Shown here: positions 12,337 to 22,639 of the stretch, in pieces | Layout of the letters: the number at the start of each line of letters is the position of its first letter | Numbering within the stretch: the first letter of the stretch is position 1 | Assembly (NCBI GenBank): GCA_920105805.1 | Contig: CAKKTI010000250.1 | Span: 1-31,427 of the forward strand | Length of the DNA stretch: 31,427 bases | From: Condylostoma magnum | Lineage: Eukaryota > Ciliophora > Heterotrichea > Heterotrichida > Condylostomatidae | Direction of reading: 5' to 3' | Notes under the pieces: model-generated | Told to the model about the DNA's origin: nothing | Databases searched by the model: none | Seen by the model: the letters and a program-made list of their open reading frames with translations, nothing else | Position numbers and translations under genes: made by a program

Positions 12337-14274
12337 TTATGCATTGTGTAAGTTGGATAGTTAATCTAAGACAAGTAGGCCTTGATTGCTTAAGATCTCT
12401 TTATGAAATTAAAGCCATTGACAATACAACTTTTTATACATTAAAATATGAAATAAAGAGTAAAGATTTGTTTAATAACTAGCATTTCGTGATAAAAATT
12501 CCTTTAAAATTTAACATTAACCAATGTAAGGCACTTAAAACAAGCTTTAGATATATTCTTATAACTCAGAGCTTCTTTGATTTATCTCAATTGTATTTAA
12601 TAGAGGATTTAACGATTTTGGTGGGAAGTTAGGCATTTTAGTAATTTGTGTACTATCTAATCGCTTTTTTTACTTATGATTTACAAATTTTATCCAAAGT
12701 GGACTGAAAATTCTATTATTTATCTACTAATGCAACTTATGCAATTAATTAAACCTCTTTGAGCAAATAAACTACTTTTGCTGTCCTTTATCTACAACTG
12801 GTAAAATGACTAAACTGTACTTAATAAAAAAGTCCCCATTAGAGTCTATATCGCCTTCTCATGTGATATTTTAAACCAATTCTAGTTTAATTTAAGGAAT
12901 TTGATTTCACAGGGATTCGATTGAAAAGTTTATTTACAGAAAATGAAAAAGAATATCAGAGTGGTACGCTGGATCATTGAGTAAATTTATGAAATATCCT
13001 TCTAAGGTTTTACGCTTTTTTATAGATTACTTCTATATCTAGTTCCTTATTAGCCCTTTAGACGGAAATTTAGGCAGATGTCCTGGATAAATCAACTTCT
13101 TTATTCTTTAGTGCAGATCATTTATATTATTAATAGTCTTGGAAACCTCCCCATACTAATCCATTAACTTGCATTCTCAACTGATTTTAAAAGCTGTATT
13201 GCTTACAAATTGTATCCAGATATCAAATATAACAGGGTAATTTCAATTAGAGTAACCTTGCTTGTCTTCTCCTAGCATTTAATCATCATAAAATTCAGTA
13301 ATTGATTATTATCTTTGCAGTTTTAAGTCACTTTCATCGATTCTAGAGAACTCAGTTTAGTAGAATCTTACACCTGGTATATTCCTCTTTTTAAACTCAA
13401 GAAAGATCAGAGTCTCATTAACTATTTTGTCCTATTGTGTCACATTTTTTAAGTAATCACTAAGCTAACTGATTTTTACATCTATATTGACTTAGGCGTT
13501 ATGGAAATTAGGAAATTTGGGTAAAATGTCTTCCCCTAGTATTTATATCAGCTTTTAATGGAACTAAAAGATTTAATTATAAGTCTTTTTTACAATTCAT
13601 TATTAATTTGCAATTTTCACTAATATATTATACTATATTTTTTACTTACCTTAAATCACCTTTGTTTTTATATCTCTTATATCCAATTAGAGCTCAAAGT
13701 GGTTAAATTCTTACTTTTTCATTAATGGCGGAGTATAATCACCCATTATCCTATAAACATCTTCCATTACATAGAAATCGTCTGGTTTTAGTATTCCTGC
13801 ATATAAGAAAAATAATGATACCATGATTATTAATCAGGATACAATTTCCTCGATAAGTTCACTTTGATTCAATAAGTTTTAGTTTAGCAGCACGATTTCG
13901 TATACTGAAGTACTGATTAAGAGTATACTGGTTAAAAGCCAAAATCCTCTTATTCCCATTCAGCTGGCTTTAATATGTCGTTTGAACAAAAACCTTAGTA
14001 TAAAAACGCTGTATATCCATGAAAGGGCTAATAGTAAATAAAATATTTGCTTTATTTAAACATAGTCGCCTTCTACTCAAAATAGCACAGATGCTTCAAT
14101 AAGAATGAGAAGGATTAGTAATCCTGTTAAATTTACTTTTATGTAATAGAATAAGGGCCTTTTCTTCGCTGGAGTTATTCCATCTTTTCAGTGTTTTATC
14201 AGCTTTATTGTTGATATTGTTAGAAAGGAGAAAGGGAGTAGAAGGCTTAGTCCATACAGTATTTAAGCAGACAT
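12337..14274 (-). CDS. multi-TM protein with three PX domains
   Basis: A 645-residue protein. Residues 1-175 hold about five transmembrane helices, looking like the N-terminal membrane domain (TMD0) of ABCC transporters, with four W encoded by TGA. From residue 185 come three PX-like domains: PX1 (TYNQIFQFHQKLIQIL, then LPKFPNF), PX2 (INDLHQRIKKLIYPGHLPKFP) and PX3 (KRFNQLHKLHQQI, then MPNFPPKSL). PX domains bind phosphoinositides, mainly PI3P. The basic residues of PX2 are weak, so not all three need bind lipid. No ABC cassette is present. A role in endosomal or vacuolar membrane tethering is inference. The stop is TAA 12339-12337, with TGA two codons later; the next gene on the same strand starts 23 nt downstream. 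Confidence 0.78.
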
Positions 14275-14369
14275 TTTTATATAAGTTTATCTGTATGGTA
14301 GTATTGTTTTAGTATATTATTACAAATTCTAAGAATGAATACAACAATAAACATAATTAACCTACATTA
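14275..14369. other. short intergenic spacer
   Basis: Ninety-five AT-rich nucleotides lie between the AP-endonuclease stop and the start of the multi-TM PX gene, both on the minus strand. It should hold the 3' end of the first and the promoter of the second. Nothing else is visible. Confidence 0.4.
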
Positions 14370-15212
14370 TTAAACCTGGAGTTCAAGTAGTACTGGGTAG
14401 TGGTCACTTCCTAGTATATCATTTCTAATGTACGAATTTAGCATTGTTGGTGCTAAGGAAGAGCTCACTAGTATATAATCAAGTCTCCATCCCTATCCTT
14501 TTTACCGTGCCCCGACGTTCCTGCGACTATAATAGCTCCAATTTCTAAGATCTGGGTGGAAATGCCTAAAACTGTCTATTAAGTTATTTTCCTCTAATGT
14601 CTTGCTAAAACTATTTCTTTCCTAAGGAGTGCAGCATCCTCACTTCTCCTTGCCTTTTATATCGTATATATCGTGATCTAGGTGCACTACATTCATGTCT
14701 CCTAGTCAGATCACTGGCTTTAGTTGTTACAATTCCCCTAGCTTCTGTCTTATTTACACATCCCACTCATCTATCCTGTAGTCCATTCTGCATAAATTAG
14801 CGCCTACATTGGGAACATAGGTGCTAATTACATAAAAGCTAGAAAATTCTGCAATGATTACTCGTCCTTCATCATGCTTTTCATTATCTAACCCGTACTA
14901 GACATCCAAAGGCTCTTATTTTGTCAGTAACGCAACTCCTGAATACCCTTATCTCTTATCGCTGCAGTTTCAGTAGATTTTGTATTAATCTGGAAGTTAG
15001 TCGACTATCTAAGGAATTGCTTTGTATGTCATCATCGTTTCATTAAAGCAAAATATATCAGGGTTGTATTGTTCTATAAAGCCTAGAAGGTTCTGCTTGC
15101 GTAGCATGGCCCTAAGGCCGCATATGTTCCAAGAGCCTAATTTTAGAACTTATTACATTTTTGCACGCTTTTTAGGAGGCTTTTAAGAACCTTGTCTAGG
15201 ACGCTTTAACAT
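14370..15212 (-). CDS. AP endonuclease, ExoIII/APE1 family
   Basis: A 280-residue exonuclease III-type apurinic/apyrimidinic endonuclease acting in base-excision repair. Motifs in order: [17 protein letters not shown] (metal-binding E), [34 protein letters not shown] (catalytic D and N), [16 protein letters not shown] and GSDHYPV (catalytic D and H). The W of the conserved YW before YSG is a TGA (14972-14970), good evidence for TGA=Trp. The N-terminus is a basic tail ([16 protein letters not shown]) like a bipartite nuclear signal, so nuclear location is likely. It ends at tandem TAA TAA. Its start lies 45 nt from that of the divergent LRR gene. Confidence 0.95.
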
Positions 15213-15257
15213 TTTATATAGGGTTTTGTGTACTAGAAAAATAGCGCTTATAATTAA
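15213..15257. promoter_or_regulatory. 45-nt divergent promoter, AP endonuclease / LRR
   Basis: Only 45 nt separate the two divergent start codons, so both 5' UTRs and core promoters must fit here or overlap the coding regions. The sequence is AT-rich; no motif is claimed. Confidence 0.45.
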
Positions 15258-16232
15258 ATGGAATTAGAATAACTTTGTACTATTATTGAAGCTAGAGATA
15301 TAAAGAAGTTGAACTTATAAGGAAAAGTTTAGAGTTTTAGACAGTTGGTTTAGTTTAGGAACTGCGAGCAGTTGGATATAAGTTAAAACGAGCTGAGATT
15401 TATACCTAATGAAATCAAAGAGCTGAAAAAGCTTAAAAATTTTAAATGTGATGGGAATAATATAAGAGATGTGTAAGGGGTTGGAAGGTATGTTGAGTAT
15501 TTATCGTTGTAAAGGAATTAATTGACGATTGTTAATTTTGATAGACTTCCGTTTTTATTAAAGCTATATTTAGGGGACAATATGATTGATAGTATTGGCA
15601 GTCTGAATAATTTAAGGAGCTTGAGGTATTTGTACGTGTAAAATAATCAGATTGAAAGTATAAGAGATGTGTAGTTACCTCTACTAGAACTTGATATAAG
15701 CAATAATAGAATTAAGTACTAAGAAGAATTCAGGAATTTAATCAATTCTCTTATTGTTGTTTATGTAAATGGAAATCCCTTTTATAAATCAAATCCACCT
15801 ATTTTTGTAGATTATTAAAAGGTTTCAGAAGGGCTATTTTGCAAAAGTAATAAAAAGTTGTAAAATTCAGAACTTATACAACAGCCCTCTGTAGTTACAA
15901 TACAGCTGAAAAGCTCTGAGAATATGGAAAAAGAAATAAACAAGCTTAGAAACTTCAATTTATAATTATTTGACAGAGTTGAAGAGCTAGAGGAGTAAAT
16001 TCTGAATCCATAGGATAATACGAACAATATACGTCAAATTTAACTGCTTTAGCAGTAACTATAGGAGAAGGATTAAATTATTAAGTAGCTTTAGGAGTAA
16101 ATAGGCAAAGTTGAAACAAATTCAGAGACACAGAAGAAACTAAGGAAACTAGCGATTTAAATAAAGAATGCTAGGGGCAACAGGGAAGTACTGCAAAAGG
16201 AATTAGAAGATTTATTTATTAGTGTTATTTAA
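15258..16232 (+). CDS. LRR plus coiled-coil protein
   Basis: About 324 residues. Residues 1-180 are SDS22-like leucine-rich repeats (LYLGDNMIDSIGSL, LRYLYVQNNQIESI, LLELDISNNRIKY), capped by VYVNGNPF. After a polar linker, residues about 220-320 form a Q/E/K-rich coiled coil (LQLFDRVEELEEQI, LLQQQLQEKDQII). This layout is common in centrosomal and axonemal proteins of ciliates, so a cilium or basal-body role is likely but not proven. The stop is placed at tandem TAA TAA (16230-16235). The frame otherwise runs to TGA 16317, which would overlap the next start by 3 nt. Confidence 0.82.
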
Positions 16233-16315
16233 TAAAATATCAGTGAATTGTTGAATCCTGCTTTAAAGTATTATGAAACGATGCAACTTTACACATATTG
16301 CTCATGCAAATATAA

Positions 16316-17296
16316 ATGAAGGATAGTAAAAAATCATCGAATCTGATTACTTGCACTTATAAGGATCAGTAAAAAACCATGAAAAACTGTCCTGATAATT
16401 ACAGCAGTCTATAAAACTGATATAGCTCCAAGTTTCAAATCCAAGATATCCAATACTTTTCCATCATTCTAAGTAATGATGATGTTGAAAATATTAGCAA
16501 TTAAGTTAACTATTTAGAATTGTAAAGTAGGCTTTAAAGCAAGAGATTAAAGGTTGTAAGTATACATGGATTCAAAAGTCAGTTAGTGATGGATCTGTTT
16601 TAGAGTAAAAACTAAAAGAAAGAAGAGGTTGTGCCCGTGCTATAAGAAAGGGAATCTATAAAATCAAGAATAAGATAAATGACAGAACAAGAAAAACCTA
16701 TAGTAGAAGGTTATACAGATGAATCTAAAAGCTTTCTAAGGTAAAAAAAAGTATAAAAATAGCAAAAAGATGAATAAAAAGAGCCAAAAAAGTAAAAGAT
16801 TAAAAACTATTAGGATATTGGACAATTAGCAAGCAAAATTGATGAAATGTACGATAAACTGAGAATAAATTACGGCATAATTCACTAAAATACTACATGT
16901 AATCAATGCTAAGCATCTCCTATAAGAGGGCCTCTGTACAGCTGTGATAATTGTGATATTTAGATATGCCAGGAGTGTGAATACAATGACTTCCACGAGC
17001 ATCCATTAGTGAAATACAAACAAAGAAGATTCAAAAAACGCCCAGTATAATAAAACATAGAAATACAAGAAAGGACTTTACAATTGAAATTGCCTTAATC
17101 CTCCTAAAAGTACAAAAGAAGATTCTCCCAACCACCCCTAAGCAATCCTTAAAACGATTAAACTGTAAACCAGCAAATATACACAAAACTAGAAGAATAC
17201 GGTTTCACTAATATAAACCTTAACAGAATAGCAATAGAGAAGGGAGGCAACACACTGGACGGTGCAATAAGTTGGCTTTTATTTGAAAGTTATTAA
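16316..17296 (+). CDS. PB1-ZZ-UBA protein, p62/NBR1-like autophagy receptor
   Basis: A 326-residue protein with three domains in the order of p62/SQSTM1. A PB1-like domain (about residues 8-90) starts NLITCTYKDQQKTMK and has an acidic SNDDVEN segment. A ZZ zinc finger (about 190-240) has CNQC, CDNC, CQEC and a final H-E-H. A UBA domain (about 290-326) reads LEEYGFTN to LDGAISWLL. In other eukaryotes this set polymerises through PB1, binds cargo through ZZ and ubiquitin through UBA, and feeds selective autophagy. Possible LC3-binding sites (YDKL, YGII) precede the ZZ but are only candidates. A TGA supplies the W of LQNWYSS. The stop TAA falls right after the UBA fold, 15 nt from the convergent uL4m stop. 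Confidence 0.85.
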
Positions 17297-17311
17297 TCAA
17301 ATCTTAAATCA

Positions 17312-18178
17312 TTAGTTAGGAATCGCAATATCATGCTTCTTTAAAATCTCCTGCAATGACAGCGCTGTAATAGGCACTGGCTCTATTGGCTCCTCCTCCT
17401 TCTGCTCTTCCTTTATTTTCCTGTAAAGCTTTCTATTCATAAACAACTTGCCCTAAGTTTTATGCACATACTCCGTCAGTCTTTCCAATGAATTCACAGT
17501 TAAAACCAATTATTGATTCAGTAACAAATTTTTAACGTTGACATGCTCCGGTGCTGCAAACTCAAAAGGTTTTACACTCTTTCCAACCTTTGATAAATGC
17601 TCTAACTCAGAATCATAAACCATTAATAGTCTTTACTTAGGGAATCTTTTAGCAAAGTTCCGTAAATCTGCTCGTTTCTCTATATTTAGTAGTTCCTCGT
17701 CTTATAGCACTGTTAATTTTCCTTCCACCAACTTAGCCGAAAGCATGGATTTTAAGGCTTTCAGTATAGCTTTTTTGTTCATGCCTATTGTAAGTTCTCT
17801 TATGACAGGCCCGTGGATTTTAACACCCTCTTTGAACTGCGGAGCAAATCTATGGCCCGCTCTAGCTCTTCCAGTTCCCTTCTACGGCCTAATCTTCCTT
17901 TTAGATAAGCGAATATCCCCGTATCTCTTTGTTTTGTTTAAATTCCATACTCCTAGTTTTCTGAAGTAAATAAAAGCATTGTGTACTAGATCTCTTCTTA
18001 AAGGCTCATTGAATATTCCTGGATCTAGTTGGATAGTTTGGCCTGTGGGTTCAAAGCTTTTGAAGGATTTTACTTCTACAATTGGTGCTGAATCAAAGGG
18101 TCTAGTACTCCATCATTGTTAAGACAAGGTTTCCAGAGGTTTCATAGAAGACGAGAATCGGGCCAGTCTTAAAAGCAT
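17312..18178 (-). CDS. mitochondrial ribosomal protein uL4m
   Basis: A 288-residue L4-family large-subunit protein. The conserved core reads LRRDLVHNAFIYFRKLGV, then RPQKGTGRARAGHRFAPQF (the rRNA-binding loop) and KKAILKALKSMLSAKL. The N-terminus MLLRLARFSSS is basic and amphipathic and fits a mitochondrial presequence, so this is the organellar, not the cytosolic, protein. A Lys/Glu-rich C-terminal extension follows the fold. The start at 18178 lies only 2 nt after the phospholipase C stop; a second Met 11 codons later would lose the presequence. It ends AIPN at TAA, followed directly by TGA. Confidence 0.92.
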
Positions 18179-18180
18179 TT

Positions 18181-20433
18181 TTAATTACTAATAAAAGAAA
18201 ATTTAGCATATAAGGCTGCGTCTGGGATATCTTGCAGGTTTTTGTCGTACTGAGGAATCATGTGGTAGCCTTGGTGTATATAAGCTACCGGCATTGCGTA
18301 TTGGGAGAGTAGGGGATCTATACCCAACTTTTTATGAAACACTTGGAAGCTAATCATTGCTAGCTCAGGAACTTTTATATCAAATTCAAAGGTTTCCCTT
18401 CATATTGGATTAAAGCCATTATTGCTTACTGCGTTTGTCTCATGTATATAATTCTTAGTGTTGTAATCATGTATTTATAGCTTAACATAAGGACTCACTA
18501 CATTTTGCTCGTTGTTACCATTAGGAAGCATATGCCCTGAAATTAACTTTACCTTAAGTTTCCAAATAGGCTGAAAGAGCTTTTAAGTGTCTATCTATGC
18601 ATTTCCACTTCTTAAATAACCTGGCTTCAATACATATCCTCCGTTAACTCCTCCATTTACTTAGAAAAACCCTTTATTCAGAAGCATTCCTAAGTCATTA
18701 TTTTGTCAATTCAAAGCAACAGTTTGACACCCTAAAACCCAATAATCTAAAGGTAAGAAATTAGAGGATCCTGTTCTTTTGCCTGAGGGATAAATTCTTA
18801 TAAAGTGCCTATTAGTGTACTGAATATAAGCTGCTTCAGACAGTTTTTTCACTTGTGCATAAAGCTTATTCTCTGTATACGATGTCATTGAATAAGGTGG
18901 CTTTGTTTCTTCAACTGTAATCCCTTAAGCCTGAAGACCATAAAGCCTAGTTAATTCCGGGCAAAATTTAACCTTTTTATGCACTTTTACCCTTTAAGAC
19001 TAATCAACTTACTCGGATTACTGTATATTTTTTTGACTTTCCTCAATATCAGCTTTTCCTTTCAAGATTATTCTGTACTTTAGATCCTCAGGAGAAGGCA
19101 TGTGGTCTAAACTTTCATCTAATATATACAAATTGCTCCCGAAGTACTATGTGAAGATCTATGACACAACTACTTGTTATTTCTATGCACAATGCATTTC
19201 TAAGGAAAGTACTACGGGATAAGGAGAAGACACAAAGGCAGATTCTGCAATTACCCGTACTACATCTTCTAGCAAAATACTATTTACTAAGGTGAACCCA
19301 TGGGTTATAATAGGAGTTGTATTGGGCCCATCCCAAATATCCAGTTCAACACACCTACAGCCTTATAATAAAACATTTAAGTACTGTTATGCAGAGCAGT
19401 TACCCGTTAGCTAATGACCTTCTAAATACGTATTATGTGAAGATGACATGAAATAGTGGGATAGGGGTTAAGTCATGTCCTGAAAAACAGATTATGCACT
19501 TTGAGGGAAAACACTGTTCAGGTTTTAAGAAAATAAGTACTTGCTAAATCCTTGTTTGTTTAATAGTAAGTGATTTTAGTCATGCATTGGGGAGTCGGAA
19601 ATTGGCCCATATGCATTGAAAATCTGTTGTATATAATCATCAGACAAATCTGTGAAAAACTGTCTTTGTTCTAAAAACGACCTAAAATTTTACAATGTTA
19701 TTCCTTTCAGAGATTGTCCTTATATCTAATTAGTAGTGCTGTACTTATGAAACAGCTTTTTAGTCTCCGGCTTTTTGTAAATCTTTTTGATTAAATTCTA
19801 GAATTCCGTGTACTCTACAGTTCCACTTTAATCCTCATCAATCATATCAAACACTTTCTTAAGTTCTTCTTTCGATATTTTTAAATTAATCCTGTTCATC
19901 ATTTACTCAATTTCCTTAAGATCTAGTTTCCCATTGCCGTCTTAATCTGATATAGCCCACTGATTTTTCATCATAGAACTGATTCTATTTCCTTCATTTT
20001 GCTAAGAGCAGTTATGCTCATCAATTAGGTAATATATTCCACTCACTCAGGTTATTAGGAGTTACTCACTATCAAAAACTAAGTCTAAAGTGTCCTTTTC
20101 ATTATAGTATAGGGAGACAGATAGATCATTCAGGCTTTAATCTTAACGCTTAGTGAATTTCTATGATTTTTGTCCTAAAGTTATATTTCAAATTTTAGAT
20201 ACATAAAGCCTCGATGTTCTAAATGATTTTTTCTTGCTTATTCATTAAAGTACGTTAAAATTGCTCTCTAGTAAGTAAAATGTAATCAAATGGGGCTTGC
20301 ATTATTTACAATACTTTAAAAGAGTCTGCCCGTACTTTACTGCATTGATACAGATGTTTCTGTCGTAACTTTTATAATCAACTACTGGCTATTTAGATTG
20401 ATTACTACAGGGAGATTAATTTGCTGTTATCAT
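18181..20433 (-). CDS. PI-specific phospholipase C, delta-like
   Basis: A 750-residue enzyme that cleaves PI(4,5)P2 into IP3 and diacylglycerol. Order of domains: an N-terminal PH-like domain (about 45-150, NFNVLQWISKKKSF to [18 protein letters not shown]); two canonical EF-hands ([12 protein letters not shown] and [12 protein letters not shown]); X domain with both catalytic histidines (SSHNTY and ITHGFTL) and the Ca-binding [10 protein letters not shown] domain from about 516 ([24 protein letters not shown]); and a C-terminal C2 domain ([14 protein letters not shown]). All key catalytic residues seen are intact. Several W are TGA. ATG 20433 was chosen because the PH fold extends upstream of a later Met. 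The stop TAA sits 2 nt before uL4m. Confidence 0.95.
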
Positions 20434-20563
20434 ATTGATTATCTGTAATAAAAGGGTTTAAATTGGTAATATAAATTAATTACTACTTTAATTGTTTTTT
20501 TTGTATGTTTCTTCTTAGTTTATTAGATTTGATCTAGTACTCTTATTGATCAAACATACTTCT
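20434..20563. other. intergenic spacer upstream of phospholipase C
   Basis: These 130 AT-rich nucleotides lie between the stop of the PH-domain gene and the phospholipase C start, both on the minus strand. It should contain the PLC promoter. No motif is claimed. Confidence 0.4.
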
Positions 20564-22524
20564 TTACTTTATAAAAGCACTGGATGACTTCTTGCCAATC
20601 AATGTTTCCTCATCAAATGCTACTGATTTTACAATTTCATCAGAACTGCTTGATTCGCTATAATATGAGCTGTATGAATCTTCCTGTATATCCGACTCAC
20701 TTTGCTCCCTATTTGCAATCAAATCCTGCAAATTCAAAACGACATAAAGCTGATTCTTTGCACATTTGGCAAATTGACTATCAGATCTTGATATTTCTAC
20801 CATTTCTTCTATGGTTTTATTTTTAACCAGTTTTCGAAAGCTTTGGTTATCTTTCTCTGATATGGAGTCATCTTATTCTGTGACCAGTGCAACATGCTTC
20901 TCTAGATTTAGCTAATCCCTCTGCTTGCTTATGGCTTGAATCGACCTAACTCTGGTAAACTCTCCATGCTCGTCGTTGAATTTCCTTTTACTAACAAACT
21001 GATTGGATGACTCTTTATAATCACACTACTCAAATACAATATTTGTTTAAGTATTCCCCATTTATGATAATATTATAATAACTAAATAGTATCGATTGTT
21101 GTAGCTGTTCTTTTCCTGAACAATGAATGGAACCCTGGAGAAATCCCTTATGACAGTAAACTAGTCTTTTTGCGTTGAAATGCATTGTCCATATTGCATT
21201 CTAGTTAATTGCAGAACAGTCTCCTTTTGATTTCAATATATCTTTTGAGCTAGAGTCCCCATACTCTCTTTCTTTTGTTAATTAGTTTTATGATCTTCTT
21301 TTGTGTTTGGTTGTTCCTAATATACTAGATTAGTCTAAAAAATCTATGATAAGGAGTAAACCTATGGTATAGCATTTATTTCATAGCGGTTTATGCTTTA
21401 TAATCGCATATTTCAACAGCTGTTTTGTGTATGGCTAACTGATTATAACTTACGAAAAATAACTCGACTATTGACAAATTTCTCTTATAAGCCTCATATA
21501 AGATCTTCATTTTTATAATAGCCTTTGTGTAAGTTTTGTAGGTAATAGGAACAGTACTGCATCTTTTAGACCTTATAAATATCTAGAATGAAATGGCTGA
21601 TATTAAATCAATTCTCACTCTAAAATCCTAACTAGCCAAGTCTATTACTCTTAATTAAGTAACTAGACTAAAGCACTCCCATGGATGATGACTTTTACCG
21701 TATAACTCATCTCCCTGTGATTTATAAACCCTGAAAGTAGAGCTTTCTGTTCCTATTAGAATACCTAAAATATCTTTTAATAAAAGAGTTTTTGATTTCT
21801 TAGCCTTGTACTTTCTTCAAATAAAATGAATTCCATTGAAAGACGCATTTATTATTTATCGTTTAGGACTCTTATAGTCATAATACCATATATTGTAACC
21901 CTTGGTAATTCTACGACAGCAGTCAGCTATTTCATATGAGTATCTTCTTCCCTTTTATATTTACAGTTGATGAGTCTCTGAACCAAACTTCTCTATCAAT
22001 GGATTTGGATTATTAGACAGAAGCAGGATATCTACGTATCTTAAACTCTAGATCTCCTAGGAAAATGAATGCTCATTTTCTATATTTTTCGACTAGATCG
22101 ATGCATTTAGTAGTGAGTTTACCTATACTGGCTTTAATTTGATTCAGGAAGGAGTTTATATCTAATAAATAAAGCTTTCCCGGCGTGGTATAGGTGAACA
22201 GGATTGCAATGTATTTGTTCTATTAGTTTCGATTAAATCTTAAAATTCATCAGAGTCAAGATTTTCATTAGTTTCTGAAAAACTTGGCTAATCTATATAA
22301 CTACTCATATCTCCACATCTGACTTCTTATATGTAGTATGGAATTTATACCTGATCTAAGATATTTGCATTAGGGTGAGAAATTTCTTCCTAATTAGAAG
22401 GTGCTATTATACTTAAGTTTGGTGAAGATAGACTAGAAATTGAACTCGATTGTGATAAAGCTGGTTTTTAGGGTTACTAAGGGCCTGCAGAACTTTCCTT
22501 ATTTTCAACTGTTTCAACTTACAT
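20564..22524 (-). CDS. PH-domain protein with one unresolved frame change
   Basis: The coding signal runs from ATG 22524 to TAA 20566-20564. Residues 1-210 are Ser/Gln-rich and disordered (SSSISSLSSPNLS). A PH domain of the type seen in plant-like PLC and kinesin proteins follows: GRRYSYEIADCC, IHFIWRKYK, LLLKDILGILIGTESSTF, ECFSLVTQLRVIDLAS. The C-terminal half, in a different frame, is polar and charged and ends in a Ser-rich tail (SSYYSESSSSDE). The frame moves by 2 (mod 3) somewhere between about 21480 and 21330. A short intron of 17 or 20 nt, or an indel, would explain it; no single splice pair is convincing. Function unknown; phosphoinositide or membrane association is inferred from the PH domain. 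Confidence 0.72.
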
Positions 22525-22639
22525 TTTTATCCAATTTCTACGAATCAAAAGTGAAATTATGCATCAGCTATACGGTTTTGGTAATTTGTAAGGAAATTTT
22601 ATATCAAATGGAACTTGTAATAATTAGTTATTGCATAAA
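22525..22639. promoter_or_regulatory. divergent promoter, PH protein / acyl-CoA synthetase-like
   Basis: 115 nt separate the two divergent starts. An open plus-strand frame crosses the region (22440-22712) but it lies antisense to the PH gene and out of frame with the synthetase-like gene, so it is treated as chance. Confidence 0.4.

Noticed and set aside
13633-13649. 17-nt GTAAGT...TAG intron in the multi-TM PX gene
   Set aside because: Removing it shifts the frame away from the PX1 sequence (TYNQIFQFHQKL). Leaving it in gives a continuous PX domain.
17745-17969. Plus-strand frame of 74 codons
   Set aside because: Antisense to the conserved rRNA-binding loop of uL4m.
20584-20826. Open plus-strand frame of 80 codons
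   Set aside because: Antisense to the Ser-rich tail of the PH-domain gene; no family features.
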